Under the pieces are notes generated by a model. That model was not told the origin of the DNA and did not search any database. It worked only from the letters and a program-made list of their open reading frames with translations. This document shows, piece after piece, positions 39,407-48,333 of a stretch of DNA of 64,000 nucleotides (positions within the stretch are counted from its first letter, which is position 1; each line of letters begins with the position of its first letter). The stretch is from Desulfobacter hydrogenophilus. Its GTDB lineage: Bacteria > Desulfobacterota > Desulfobacteria > Desulfobacterales > Desulfobacteraceae. The stretch covers positions 879,501 through 943,500 of the forward strand of contig NZ_CP036313.1 of assembly GCF_004319545.1 (NCBI RefSeq). Direction: 5' to 3'. The translations under genes and the position numbers were made by a program.

Positions 39407-40738
39407 TCAGTCGGGCGTACCTGGAGCATTAAGCCTTTGCGCCCAAATCCTGCCGGTAGCCAGATAAAACACCACGGACGCCAGGAGAAGATATCCAAAC
39501 ATATGGATATTTTTAGTTTTCAGAATATAGGCTAAAACCACAATGATGGTCGCAGAAATCAGGAAAAAAATGGGTTTGGGGATCTGTTTGAGAATCACCC
39601 GGCCCAAATGGGCAAATCGAATGTTGCTGACCATCAGGGCTGTGGAAATCGCGGTGAAAAACCAAAGCAGCATGGGGCCGGATATGAGAGATGCACCCAA
39701 AACAATCAGGGCACCGGCAGGACTTGGAAATCCGTTGAAAATACCGGCTGGCAGGTCTGTGCGCCCCTTGTCCTTGGTAACAAACCGCACCAGACGATAG
39801 GCCACCCCTACCACATAAATCACGGCAAAAAACAGCGCAAAGTTACCACCTCTGACGATTACCATATATGCCGGGGCAAGGCCGAAGCTGACAAAGTCAG
39901 CTATATCGTCCAGCCAGGGGCCGTACTTGGTGCCCCCGTGCTTGAGGGCCATACGCCCGTCAAACAAGTCAAAAAGCTGACCCATGATGATCACGCAGAT
40001 GGCCCAGGCATAACAGTGATGATAGGTTAAAATCAGGCTGGAGACACCACACATGAAATTGAGCATGGACAGAATATCGGCATACAACCGATTGGGAATA
40101 AACTTGAAAATCATGGATGCCGCAGAAAGAACAATACAGGCCCCAAGCACCCCGTTACCAATGTTCAGCATCCCGGGCCGGGCATCCATCAGGGCACACA
40201 GAATCACCAGGCCAAAACAAATAATGGCCTTGATTTTCCCAAAGTTATTGGCCGCCCCGGACACCTTGAGCCAGGCCAGCATTCTGCGGGCAAAAAATTG
40301 GCCAATCAGTTCAATCGCCACAAGGATCCAGATCAGTTTAGGAGAAAGGATTGTCAGTCCGGTGGCTGAATCAGCCGTATATGCAAATCCGACCAGGGGA
40401 GGCAGATAAGTGAATTTGTCGCACATGGGGTCCAGCCATTCTCCCAGGCGGGACACCAGATTGCAGCCCCGGGCGACAACGCCGTCAACCCCGTCAAGGA
40501 TCGCAGCGAATGTAAAAATAAAAATGGACAAAGATTGATAGGGCGAATAAAAATAGAGAAAGAACCCTAAAAAAGCAAGACCTGTACGCCAGTAGCAGAT
40601 GGCGTTGGGATGCATCAACCACAAATGGGATTCAACAAACTGCTTGACGGATGCCTTTCTTTTCAGGCTGTGGGAAAACCAGAAAAAAAACAGGGTGCCA
40701 AAGGCACCGGATGCCACGATTACCAAAATTCGTTCCAT
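39407..40738 (-). CDS. Tandem CDP-alcohol phosphatidyltransferase (two domains in one chain)
   Basis: The 443-residue membrane protein contains two CDP-alcohol phosphatidyltransferase units. The first has the exact catalytic motif D-G-x2-A-R-x8-G-x3-D-x3-D, at residues 85-107 (DGVVAR...GEWLDPMCD). The second, around residue 260-285, reads FDGRMALKHGGTKYGPWLDD followed by IADFVSFGLAPA. It lacks the Arg of the AR pair (AL here) and is one residue short, though the VSFGLAPA continuation is that of phosphatidylserine synthases. Domain 1 resembles phosphatidylglycerophosphate or inositol-phosphate synthases. One domain may have lost activity or have a different acceptor. Confidence 0.85.
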   Translation of the reverse strand: MERILVIVASGAFGTLFFFWFSHSLKRKASVKQFVESHLWLMHPNAICYWRTGLAFLGFFLYFYSPYQSLSIFIFTFAAILDGVDGVVARGCNLVSRLGEWLDPMCDKFTYLPPLVGFAYTADSATGLTILSPKLIWILVAIELIGQFFARRMLAWLKVSGAANNFGKIKAIICFGLVILCALMDARPGMLNIGNGVLGACIVLSAASMIFKFIPNRLYADILSMLNFMCGVSSLILTYHHCYAWAICVIIMGQLFDLFDGRMALKHGGTKYGPWLDDIADFVSFGLAPAYMVIVRGGNFALFFAVIYVVGVAYRLVRFVTKDKGRTDLPAGIFNGFPSPAGALIVLGASLISGPMLLWFFTAISTALMVSNIRFAHLGRVILKQIPKPIFFLISATIIVVLAYILKTKNIHMFGYLLLASVVFYLATGRIWAQRLNAPGTPD

Positions 40739-40994
40739 GATTCGGCCTTAATATCAGTTAAAAAATTGCGTGTGAGATATCATTGCGGTGCAATTTATCA
40801 TCTTCACCCTATCCTGGGAATAAAAAAGACGGTTAATCTCCAATAAAATCCACAGAAGGTAAGGGAAAGCAGGAGTGTCTATTCTTTGCGCCCCCTGATT
40901 TTTAACTTTGGCTTTTGCAAAATATTAGTGGTAATGTTAAAGAAACAAAAGCGGTTTATAGCCGGTTGAGACATTGAGAGCTTAAGAATCCGTC

Positions 40995-42239
40995 ATGGGA
41001 AAAATCACAGAGACTCATCAGATATTCAAAATTGCAGGACAGGCCTTTTTACTGAACCTGCTTTTAACAATCATAAAGGTGCCTCTTGCCATTTTTACCG
41101 GCAGCTTAGCCATTACAGCCAGTGCCATTGATTCCGGAACAGATGCCGTGGCATCTTTGTTCATTTATGGTGGCGTCAGACTGTCAACCCGTAAATCCCG
41201 TTCCTTTCCCCTTGGGCTTTACAAACTGGAAAATGTAGCGTCCGTAGCCATTTCCCTTTTTATTTTCATTGCCGGATATGAAATCGTTAAACAGATTCTT
41301 TCTTCCAGTGACAGCATACCGCAGATCACCCCGATTTCCATTTTTCTTCTGGCCGGCAGTAGTCTTTCAATATTCGGGTTTGGACAATATGCCCTCCACG
41401 TCGGAAAAAAAACCCAATCTCCGGTCCTGATCGCTGAAGGCCGCCATCGCCAGGTGGATTTCCTATCATCCATTGTGGTCCTGGTATCTGTCCTGTTCAG
41501 CTATTTTGATCTGCAGACCGACGTTATGGGAATCTCCATTGACCGGCTTGGCGCAGCATTGATTCTTCTTTTCATTGCAAAAGCCGGATGGGAGCTTTTG
41601 TCGGATGGCATGCGGGTCCTTCTGGATGCATCCATTGATTTTCCCACCCTGGACAAAATACACAGCCTGATCTATCAAGAACCTGCTGTGGATGAGATCA
41701 AATCCCTTATTGGGCGCAACGCCGGGCGGTATCGGTTTATCCAGGCTGCCATCACCTTAAATGTCAGCGATCTTGAAGTGGCACACAAGATCAGTGAGGC
41801 AATTGAAAACCGGATTTTAACTCAGATTCCTAATATCGAAAAAATAACAATTCATTATGAACCCAAAGTTCGTACCCATGATATTCTGGCATTGCCCCTG
41901 TCGGATAAAAGCGGACAGATCAGCTCCCACTTCGGAGAAGCCCCCTATTTTGCAATACTTTCCCTTCACAGAGATAATCATACCATTGATGCAAAAAAGA
42001 TCACGGAGAATCCTCATTGCACAGTTTCCACGGCAAAGGGACTGCGTGTGGCAGAGTGGCTGGTTGAGCAAAAAATCACCCATGTGGGAATCAAAGAGGA
42101 TGTTTTACACAAAGGCCCGGGATATGTGCTGTCCAGTGCAGGGATAAAAATAAGGCGGATTTCATCCAAAAACCTGAGTGATGCGGTGCGGGAGATAATG
42201 ATGCCGGAAAATAGTGATACCGGGATGGAGGAATTATGA
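40995..42239 (+). CDS. Cation diffusion facilitator fused to a NifX/dinitrogenase FeMo-cofactor-like domain
   Basis: The 414-residue protein has a six-helix CDF transporter (about 10-200) with metal-site pairs DSGTD in helix 2 and HRQVD in helix 5. A cytoplasmic CDF dimer domain follows (DKIHSLIYQEPAVDEIKSL). The last 115 residues form a NifX/NafY-type domain: ILALPLSDKSGQISSHFGEA, FAILSLHRDN and a C-terminal helix. The HFGEA turn is the hallmark. CDFs export divalent metals; the FeMo-co-type domain binds metal clusters. The fusion probably links efflux to cytosolic metal sensing, an inference. CDF members with this tail are known from anaerobes. Confidence 0.9.
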   Translation: MGKITETHQIFKIAGQAFLLNLLLTIIKVPLAIFTGSLAITASAIDSGTDAVASLFIYGGVRLSTRKSRSFPLGLYKLENVASVAISLFIFIAGYEIVKQILSSSDSIPQITPISIFLLAGSSLSIFGFGQYALHVGKKTQSPVLIAEGRHRQVDFLSSIVVLVSVLFSYFDLQTDVMGISIDRLGAALILLFIAKAGWELLSDGMRVLLDASIDFPTLDKIHSLIYQEPAVDEIKSLIGRNAGRYRFIQAAITLNVSDLEVAHKISEAIENRILTQIPNIEKITIHYEPKVRTHDILALPLSDKSGQISSHFGEAPYFAILSLHRDNHTIDAKKITENPHCTVSTAKGLRVAEWLVEQKITHVGIKEDVLHKGPGYVLSSAGIKIRRISSKNLSDAVREIMMPENSDTGMEEL

Positions 42240-42279
42240 GGCGGATGGTAAAACTTGATGGGATCGTTTGGAGCTATTT

Positions 42280-42424
42280 CGTTGTGGGCTGAGCCTGGGT
42301 GTTGATAGGCCAGGTCAGCCCATGGCTGTTTATAAGAAAGTTCCAATAAGTTACTGAATTACTTTCATGCTTTGTTGTGGGTTGAGCCTCGGTATTGATA
42401 GGCCAAGTCAGCCCATGGCTGTTA
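42280..42424. repeat. Dispersed repeat family 2, tandem copies
   Basis: Two direct copies of a 45-bp unit (GTTGTGGGCTGAGCCTGGGT, then TTGATAGGCCA and GTCAGCCCATGGCTGTT) lie at 42280-42330 and 42372-42424. They are joined by TATAAGAAAGTTCCAATAAG and TTACTGAATTACTTTCATGC. The block fills the gap between the CDF-NifX gene and the convergent reductase gene and overlaps the latter's stop. Other copies lie at 16430-16508 and, inverted, at 49923-50016; a 20-bp relic may lie at 44434-44454. Confidence 0.8.
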
Positions 42425-44347
42425 TATGGAACGACCGGCTTCTTCAGCCTCGGCAACACAAAACATTAAATGCCTGGGTGTTTTGGCATCTCCGATCATA
42501 TGAAATTTTGCCCGGCTTTGTTTCTCCAAGTGCCTGGCATCCCTGACGGGCTGATGTTTTTCCGAAATAACCACCGTATCAAACCCCTCAAGGGTTACGG
42601 GTTCTCCCTTGGTTGCAAAGCTTACGCCATCATCGGTAAAGGATTTAACTGCCACCCTCTTATATAAAATGACACCGCAGGCCGTCAAACGTTCCCGCAG
42701 ATAATACCGGTCATTGGAGGACATCTCTTCGGCAAAACTTTTTTTGCGGTTCAGGACCACCACCTCTTTTCCCATATCTCCCAGTTTATGGGCAGTGATC
42801 AGCCCGGTGAATCCGCCGCCGAGCACAATCACCCGGTCACCGGCGGCCTGGGCATCGGTGAAGACATCCACACTGGTGAGAAGCGTCATCTTGCTTTTAA
42901 ACAGCCCTTTGATCACTGGCATATCCGGCATGGAGCCCGTGGCCAGGATCACATGATCAGGATCAAAGGAGGCCAGAATTTGGGAAGACAACGGGGTGTT
43001 GTAATCCACAGCCACACCAAGACGCTCAAGTTCGTTTCTAAAAAAGCGCAAAATATCGCCCAATTCCCCCCTGCCGGGTGCCGTGGCAGCCAGCGCCAGA
43101 AGCCCGCCCTGACCTGGACCTTTTTCTAATATTTTGACCTGATGCCCTCTTTGGGCAAACATCCTTGCGGCAGCAAGCCCGGAAGGCCCGGCCCCGGCCA
43201 CAAGAATTTTCTGACTTTTTGCCGACGCCTTTTCTTCGGCCAGTTTAAATTCCCGGCCCACATCGGGGTTGACCACACAGGAACCTGGCTCCTTGGCCAG
43301 CACGGCATGGATACACCCCAGACAGCACCCCACACAGGGCCGGATGAGTGAGGCATTTCCGGATTTGGCCTTATTCGGATATTCCGGATCTGCAATAATG
43401 GAACGCCCCAGTGCCACCATATCTGCTTTTCCATCTCTGATGGCGGCATTGGCCATGGCCGGATCCTTGATCCGACCGACGGTGATGACAGGCACATTGA
43501 CCACCTGCTTGACCGCCTCGGCCATATAAATGAAACACCCTTGGGGTGTATACATGGACGGAATAGTCAACTCTGTGGAGCCATAAACACCACCGGACAC
43601 ATGGATATACGCCACCCCGGCCTGCTCCAAAAGTGGAGAGATACGCAGGGTATCTTTAAGTTCCCATCCGTCTTTAATATAATCGTTGCCATTGATACGG
43701 ATGCCCACGGGATAGTCCGCACCTGCGATATTCTTTACCGCGTCAATCACCTCAAACAGAAACCGGGTGCGATTCTCAAAACTGCCGCCGTATTCATCGG
43801 TGCGGATATTGGAATTGGGTGCCAGGAACTGGTTGATCAGGTATCCATGGGCCCCGTGCAGTTCAATGAAATCAAACCCGGCCTCTCTGCAACGCCGGGC
43901 TGCCTGCCCAAAACAGTCTGCAAGCGATTTTATCTCCTCTATTTCCAGGGCACGAACTTCTCCCTTAACCACGGCAGGCGCCGGGATAGCCGAAGGTGCC
44001 ACTTTTTCGGGCAAATAGGACTGACGGCCTCCGTGCAGCAACTGAACCCCGAAACAGACATCATATTCCTTAATCCGATTAACCATTCTTTTCAGGGCCG
44101 GAATACATGAGTCCTCATACATCTGGGGAAGCTCAGGCAGTTCCTGGCCGCTGGGGTGAATCCCGCCACCGCCCACAAGCATCATGCCGACACCGCCTCT
44201 GGCCCGGGTCGCAAAGTATTCCGTAAGCTGGTCTGTTACATGACAATTTTCATCCACACCAAAATTAATACTCATGGCCGACATGAGCAACCGATTCTTC
44301 ACTTCCATGTGTTGGATTTGGATGGGACTGAAAAGATCTGACAGCAT
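42422..44347 (-). CDS. FMN/FAD/4Fe-4S enoate reductase (2,4-dienoyl-CoA reductase / NADH:flavin oxidoreductase family)
   Basis: The product is 641 residues from the ATG at 44347, chosen because AGGAG lies 7 nt upstream; a GTG at 44353 is too close to it. The N-terminal old-yellow-enzyme barrel (to about 340) contains FIELHGAHGYLINQFLAPNSN. The Fe-S cluster follows with CVGCCLGCIHAVLAKEPGSC. The C-terminal FAD/NAD half has ILVAGAGPSGLAAARMFAQR and VIVLGGGFTGLITAHKLGDM. Family members reduce 2-enoates, dienoyl-CoA or trimethylamine-like substrates. The 3' end overlaps the repeat family 2 block, so the last residues may have been altered by it. Confidence 0.92.
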   Translation of the reverse strand: MLSDLFSPIQIQHMEVKNRLLMSAMSINFGVDENCHVTDQLTEYFATRARGGVGMMLVGGGGIHPSGQELPELPQMYEDSCIPALKRMVNRIKEYDVCFGVQLLHGGRQSYLPEKVAPSAIPAPAVVKGEVRALEIEEIKSLADCFGQAARRCREAGFDFIELHGAHGYLINQFLAPNSNIRTDEYGGSFENRTRFLFEVIDAVKNIAGADYPVGIRINGNDYIKDGWELKDTLRISPLLEQAGVAYIHVSGGVYGSTELTIPSMYTPQGCFIYMAEAVKQVVNVPVITVGRIKDPAMANAAIRDGKADMVALGRSIIADPEYPNKAKSGNASLIRPCVGCCLGCIHAVLAKEPGSCVVNPDVGREFKLAEEKASAKSQKILVAGAGPSGLAAARMFAQRGHQVKILEKGPGQGGLLALAATAPGRGELGDILRFFRNELERLGVAVDYNTPLSSQILASFDPDHVILATGSMPDMPVIKGLFKSKMTLLTSVDVFTDAQAAGDRVIVLGGGFTGLITAHKLGDMGKEVVVLNRKKSFAEEMSSNDRYYLRERLTACGVILYKRVAVKSFTDDGVSFATKGEPVTLEGFDTVVISEKHQPVRDARHLEKQSRAKFHMIGDAKTPRHLMFCVAEAEEAGRSI

Positions 44348-44460
44348 AAGCACACTCCTATCATTGAGACGGTTAAGATATGGCCTTTATTTAATGTCAG
44401 ACATTTAGATTCAAAACAAGAGAATTTATAACAATAACAGCCGGGGGCTGAGCCGGCTTA

Positions 44461-44820
44461 TCATTGGGCTAATTTAATTTTTACAATATCACCTTTTTTG
44501 TTTACATAGGCAACCCCTTGACTGAGGGGTTTTCCTGAAGAAATTTCAACGATAACGATTTCCTTTTCATCCAATACGTTCGCTGACAATTCTTGTTTGG
44601 ACGTAACCTTTTCTGAAGCATCTTTGGACAAAGAATCGGTTTTTTGATTTGATGACCCGGGTTTACCTTTAGTATTTCCTTTTTCGTCGGACAGCTGGTA
44701 GCGCATCTTATTTCTATCGGAAATAAGCTTACCGACACCGGAATAACTATCGTCCTCGCTTTCACAGGAGGTTACGACAGCCATGAAAAAAAAAACCAAA
44801 AAAATCAGAAAAAAACGCAT
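44461..44820 (-). CDS. Small lipoprotein, unknown function
   Basis: The 119-residue protein has a lipoprotein signal with VTSC (Cys 19). A polar, Ser/Lys-rich stretch follows (DSLSKDASEKVTSKQELSAN), and a C-terminal beta segment reads KEIVIVEISSGKPLSQGVAY and VNKKGDIVKIKLAQ. No family recognised. It lies 44 bp after the STAS gene in the same direction and may share its transcript. Confidence 0.7.
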   Translation of the reverse strand: MRFFLIFLVFFFMAVVTSCESEDDSYSGVGKLISDRNKMRYQLSDEKGNTKGKPGSSNQKTDSLSKDASEKVTSKQELSANVLDEKEIVIVEISSGKPLSQGVAYVNKKGDIVKIKLAQ

Positions 44821-44864
44821 TTAGCAATCCTACATTTTGGCCTAATTAAGGACCTAATTTAAGC

Positions 44865-45173
44865 CTATTGGGCTGCTTCCACGGTAAAACGGCGGTTCAG
44901 TCTCATAGTTGAAAACAGGCCGTGAATATCCTGTTCAACATTAATAACCTTTAACTGACGATTGACCTGACTCAGGGAATTGTAAACGGCAATAATCACG
45001 CCAATCCCAACGGAATCCACCATGCTCACACCCTCAAGATCAATCACCAAGGTACCCTGGGAGGAATTGACAGCAGAAAGCAGTTCCCCCTTAAAGGCTT
45101 CAGCCATGGACGCAACGACATCTTCACCGGGCTTAATAATAGTCTGGTCCGCACTATTGACGATTTCACTCAT
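44865..45173 (-). CDS. STAS-domain anti-sigma-factor antagonist
   Basis: The 102-residue STAS protein has the phosphorylatable serine in the family motif SMVDSVGIGVIIAVYNSLSQ, preceded by the strand TLVIDLEGV. Such proteins are switched by serine kinases/phosphatases of the RsbW/RsbU or SpoIIE type. None is adjacent, so its partner is elsewhere. AGGAG precedes the ATG at 45173. The neighbouring lipoprotein is its only close companion. Confidence 0.92.
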   Translation of the reverse strand: MSEIVNSADQTIIKPGEDVVASMAEAFKGELLSAVNSSQGTLVIDLEGVSMVDSVGIGVIIAVYNSLSQVNRQLKVINVEQDIHGLFSTMRLNRRFTVEAAQ

Positions 45174-45298
45174 TTTTCTCTCCTTTTATAATGACGGGTT
45201 GAATTAAGTTTATATATTAACTTAAAACCTATTTTTGTTCAAATCCAAAAATCATCTTCAAATTTAAAAACGGCAAAATATTCACATCTATTTTCCCC

Positions 45299-45327
45299 TT
45301 GAATTTAAATTAAAAACCACGTATATA
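45299..45327 (+). promoter_or_regulatory. Promoter of the SRP RNA gene
   Basis: TTGAAT (45299-45304), 17 bp and TATATA (45322-45327) make a good sigma-70-type promoter. It would start transcription at about 45334, just before the outer stem of the SRP RNA. Confidence 0.5.
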
Positions 45328-45348
45328 GTAAAACTTCCCGGCTGATCA

Positions 45349-45484
45349 AGTCGGGCGGATAATTCTGATCGGTCGCCTCGTAACAGCAGGCCATGAACCT
45401 CGTCAGATCCGGAAGGAAGCAGCGATAAGTGATCCCTTCTGTGTCGTGGATCGATCCCGGTCACGCAATTATCCGCTCGATTTG
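45349..45484 (+). ncRNA. ffs: Signal recognition particle RNA, bacterial small type (4.5S-like)
   Basis: The universally conserved apical hairpin is visible as CGTCAGATCCGGAAGGAAGC followed by AGCG at about 45411-45424, with the GGAAG tetraloop region. The ends pair over a long stem: CGGGCGGATAATT (45352-45364) with AATTATCCGCTCGA (45467-45480). An outer extension, CCCGGCTGATCAA near 45337 with TTGTTCAGTCGGG ending at 45494, is followed by a T-rich run that would terminate transcription. The RNA binds Ffh for cotranslational membrane targeting. The precise mature ends are uncertain by about 10 nt. Confidence 0.9.
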
Positions 45485-45617
45485 TTCAGTCGGGTTTTCT
45501 TTTTTACCTCCCTTTTATATCTTGACATGTTTTCAAACAGACTTATTTTTCAGCCATAATTTATTTATTTAATTAATTTTTAAACACTTAAATATAAGGG
45601 ATTTTGGAGCAAAAACA

Positions 45618-46223
45618 TTGGTACTCAAAGAGAATAAAAAAAAAGCTGACGGGAAAGAGGAGAAAACCGATTCCCTGAATACTCCTGAGACAGACGAGCA
45701 AAAAAATTCCGATGAAGGAAACAGCCCGGAAGACAAGGATGATCACAAAGGGGTTGAAGATCAATTAAATGAGCAAAAAGACAAAGTGCTCAGATTATCT
45801 GCGGAATTTGAGAATTTCAAAAAGCGAAAGCAAAGAGAAATTGATGAGTTCAAGAAATTTGCCAATGAAACGGTTTTCAGACAGCTTCTTTCTGTGGTGG
45901 ATAATCTTGAAAGGGCCATTGACTCGGCCACAGATGCAGTGGAGGAAACCAGTCTGCTTGAAGGCGTAAAACTGACACACAAAGAGATCCTCAAGCTGTT
46001 TGAATCCTTCAACGTAAAGCGGATTGAGGCAGACAATCAGCCCTTTGACCCCAATTTTCATCAAGCGGTCACCCATGCACAGGATAATGATGTGCCGGAC
46101 AATACTGTCACCAATGTCCTGCAAAAAGGATATCTGCTTCATGACAGACTGCTTAGGCCGGCCATGGTAGTTGTCTCAAAAAAAGTTGAAGAACAGGCCC
46201 AAGAAATTACTAAGGAAGATTAA
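45618..46223 (+). CDS. grpE: Nucleotide exchange factor GrpE
   Basis: The 201-residue cochaperone starts with an acidic, disordered region and a long helix (EQKDKVLRLSAEFENFKKRK). The GrpE signature is present in FRQLLSVVDNLERAIDSA, and the C-terminal beta domain has NPxH-type PNFHQAVTH and VLQKGYLLHDRLLRPAMVVV. It stimulates ADP release from DnaK. The start is a TTG at 45618 with GGAGC 8 nt upstream. dnaK follows after 22 bp; neither dnaJ nor hrcA is adjacent, and no CIRCE element was seen. Confidence 0.96.
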   Translation: MVLKENKKKADGKEEKTDSLNTPETDEQKNSDEGNSPEDKDDHKGVEDQLNEQKDKVLRLSAEFENFKKRKQREIDEFKKFANETVFRQLLSVVDNLERAIDSATDAVEETSLLEGVKLTHKEILKLFESFNVKRIEADNQPFDPNFHQAVTHAQDNDVPDNTVTNVLQKGYLLHDRLLRPAMVVVSKKVEEQAQEITKED

Positions 46224-46245
46224 AAATATTTAGAAAGGAATTGTT

Positions 46246-48156
46246 ATGGGTAAAATTATTGGAATCGACCTTGGCACAACCAATTCATGTGTCGCGGTTA
46301 TGGAACCCGGTGGAGAGGCAAAAATTATTACCAATGCCGAAGGTGGCAGAACAACACCGTCCATTGTGGCGGTCACGGAAAGCGGAGAGCGCATTGTCGG
46401 CCAGACAGCCAAGCGCCAAGCCGTAACAAACCCTGAAAATACAATTTTCGGTGTAAAACGTCTCATTGGCAGGAAATTCAACTCAAAGGAAATCCAGACT
46501 GATATTCCCATACTGCCATATATAATAGAGGCAGCCGCCAACGGCGATACCCGGATCAACATCAGGGGCAAGCAGTACAGCCCTGCCGAAGTTTCCTCGT
46601 TTATTCTTGGCAATATCAAGAAAACTGCCGAGGATTACCTTGGAGAACCCGTTACCGAAGCCGTTATTACGGTTCCGGCCTACTTTAACGACAGCCAGCG
46701 CCAAGCCACCAAGGATGCCGGTAAAATTGCAGGCCTGGAAGTCAAACGTATCATTAATGAACCCACAGCCGCTTCCCTGGCCTATGGTCTAGATAAAAAA
46801 GGCGAGGAAAAGATCGCTGTTTTCGACCTTGGCGGTGGTACATTTGACGTCTCTGTTCTTGAAATCGGTGACGGCGTTTTTGAAGTCAAATCTACCCACG
46901 GTGATACGCACCTGGGCGGCGAAGATTTTGACCTGCGTATCATTGACCATCTGGCAAACGAATTTAAAAAAGACCAGGGCATTGACTTGCGTAGTGATAA
47001 AATGGCTTTACAGCGTCTCAAAGAGGCGGCTGAAAAGGCAAAAATGGAGCTGTCAACATCCACGGAAACCACCATCAACCTGCCCTTTATTACAGCGGAC
47101 GCATCCGGCCCCAAGCACCTGGACATTAAACTGAGCAGAGCGAAACTGGAGTCCCTTGTGGCTGACCTTTTAGACAAACTGGAAATCCCTTGTACAACAG
47201 CGCTGAAAGACGCACACATGAAACCCGGCGATGTGGATGAGGTTGTTCTGGTTGGCGGCATGACCCGTATGCCTGCGGTTCAGGAACGTGTTGAAAAAAT
47301 CTTTGGCAAAAAACCCCATAAGGGTGTAAACCCGGATGAGGTAGTTGCCATGGGTGCAGCAGTCCAGGCAGGCGTACTCCAGGGTGATGTGAACGACGTG
47401 CTCCTGCTGGATGTCACCCCCCTTTCCCTGGGTATTGAGACCCTTGGCGGCGTGATGACCCGACTGATCGAAAAGAACACGACCGTTCCCACCAAAAAGA
47501 GCCAGGTATTCTCCACGGCCGCCGACAACCAGCCGGCCGTATCCATTCACGTGCTCCAGGGCGAACGCCAGATGTCAGCAGACAACAAGACTTTAGGTCA
47601 GTTTGAGCTGTCCGACATTCCCCCTGCACCCAGGGGTGTTCCCCAGATTGAGGTAACCTTTGACATTGATGCCAACGGAATTGTTCACGTATCCGCCAAG
47701 GACAAGGCCACAGGCAAGGAACAGTCCATCCAGATCACCGCAGCATCCGGCTTAAGTGAAGATGAAATCCAGCGCATGGTGAAAGACGCTGAGATGCACG
47801 CCGAAGATGACAAGAAAAAACGTGAACTGGTGGATACCAAAAACCAGGCAGAGGCCCTGGTGGACCAGACCGAAAAGACCCTGAAAGAACATGGGGACAA
47901 AGTAGATGAAGCCACCAAAAAATCCATTGAGGATGCCGCCCAGGCCCTGAAACAGGCTAAAGACTCCGACAACCTTGAGGACATTAAGGCTAAAATCGAA
48001 ACCCTGTCCCAGGCCTCCCACAAGCTGGCCGAAGTGATGTACCAGCAGGCACAGGCAGACAGCCAGGCCGACGGTGCTGATGCCGGTGCTGGTCCTGCCA
48101 AAGACGATGATGACGTCGTTGATGCGGATTTCGAAGAGGTCAAAAAAGATAAATAA
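46246..48156 (+). CDS. dnaK: Molecular chaperone DnaK (Hsp70)
   Basis: The full-length Hsp70 has 636 residues. The ATPase domain begins [20 protein letters not shown]; later motifs are [19 protein letters not shown] and [17 protein letters not shown]. The substrate-binding domain follows from about residue 385 ([14 protein letters not shown]), then the helical lid and an acidic end with [11 protein letters not shown], the usual Gram-negative C-terminal motif. AAAGGAA precedes the ATG. It acts with the GrpE product encoded just upstream in protein folding. Confidence 0.98.
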   Translation: MGKIIGIDLGTTNSCVAVMEPGGEAKIITNAEGGRTTPSIVAVTESGERIVGQTAKRQAVTNPENTIFGVKRLIGRKFNSKEIQTDIPILPYIIEAAANGDTRINIRGKQYSPAEVSSFILGNIKKTAEDYLGEPVTEAVITVPAYFNDSQRQATKDAGKIAGLEVKRIINEPTAASLAYGLDKKGEEKIAVFDLGGGTFDVSVLEIGDGVFEVKSTHGDTHLGGEDFDLRIIDHLANEFKKDQGIDLRSDKMALQRLKEAAEKAKMELSTSTETTINLPFITADASGPKHLDIKLSRAKLESLVADLLDKLEIPCTTALKDAHMKPGDVDEVVLVGGMTRMPAVQERVEKIFGKKPHKGVNPDEVVAMGAAVQAGVLQGDVNDVLLLDVTPLSLGIETLGGVMTRLIEKNTTVPTKKSQVFSTAADNQPAVSIHVLQGERQMSADNKTLGQFELSDIPPAPRGVPQIEVTFDIDANGIVHVSAKDKATGKEQSIQITAASGLSEDEIQRMVKDAEMHAEDDKKKRELVDTKNQAEALVDQTEKTLKEHGDKVDEATKKSIEDAAQALKQAKDSDNLEDIKAKIETLSQASHKLAEVMYQQAQADSQADGADAGAGPAKDDDDVVDADFEEVKKDK

Positions 48157-48171
48157 CAACCGTTGTACGAA

Positions 48172-48262
48172 CCCGCCCTGAATTATAATGTTTTGATTCA
48201 GGGCGGGAATTTGATGTTGAATATAATCCTGCCGTGATCTATATTGCCCGGCAGGATTTTTA
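48172..48262 (+). terminator. Two successive hairpins after dnaK
   Basis: The first stem, CCCGCCCTGAAT (48172-48183) with ATTCAGGGCGGG (48196-48207), is a perfect 12-bp pair with a poor U-run. The second, AATCCTGCCG (48225-48234) with CGGCAGGATT (48249-48258), is followed by TTTTA and looks like a true intrinsic terminator. Confidence 0.8.
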
Positions 48263-48333
48263 TTAGCATTTTAAAAAAATATTTTGACTTGATTACTGCG
48301 TTAAATAAAAAATTAGAATAAAAAAACTTTAAC

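Noticed and set aside
45490..45617. CIRCE element or clear sigma-32 promoter before grpE
   Set aside because: The CIRCE inverted repeat is absent and the TTGACA near 45522 has no -10 box at proper spacing.
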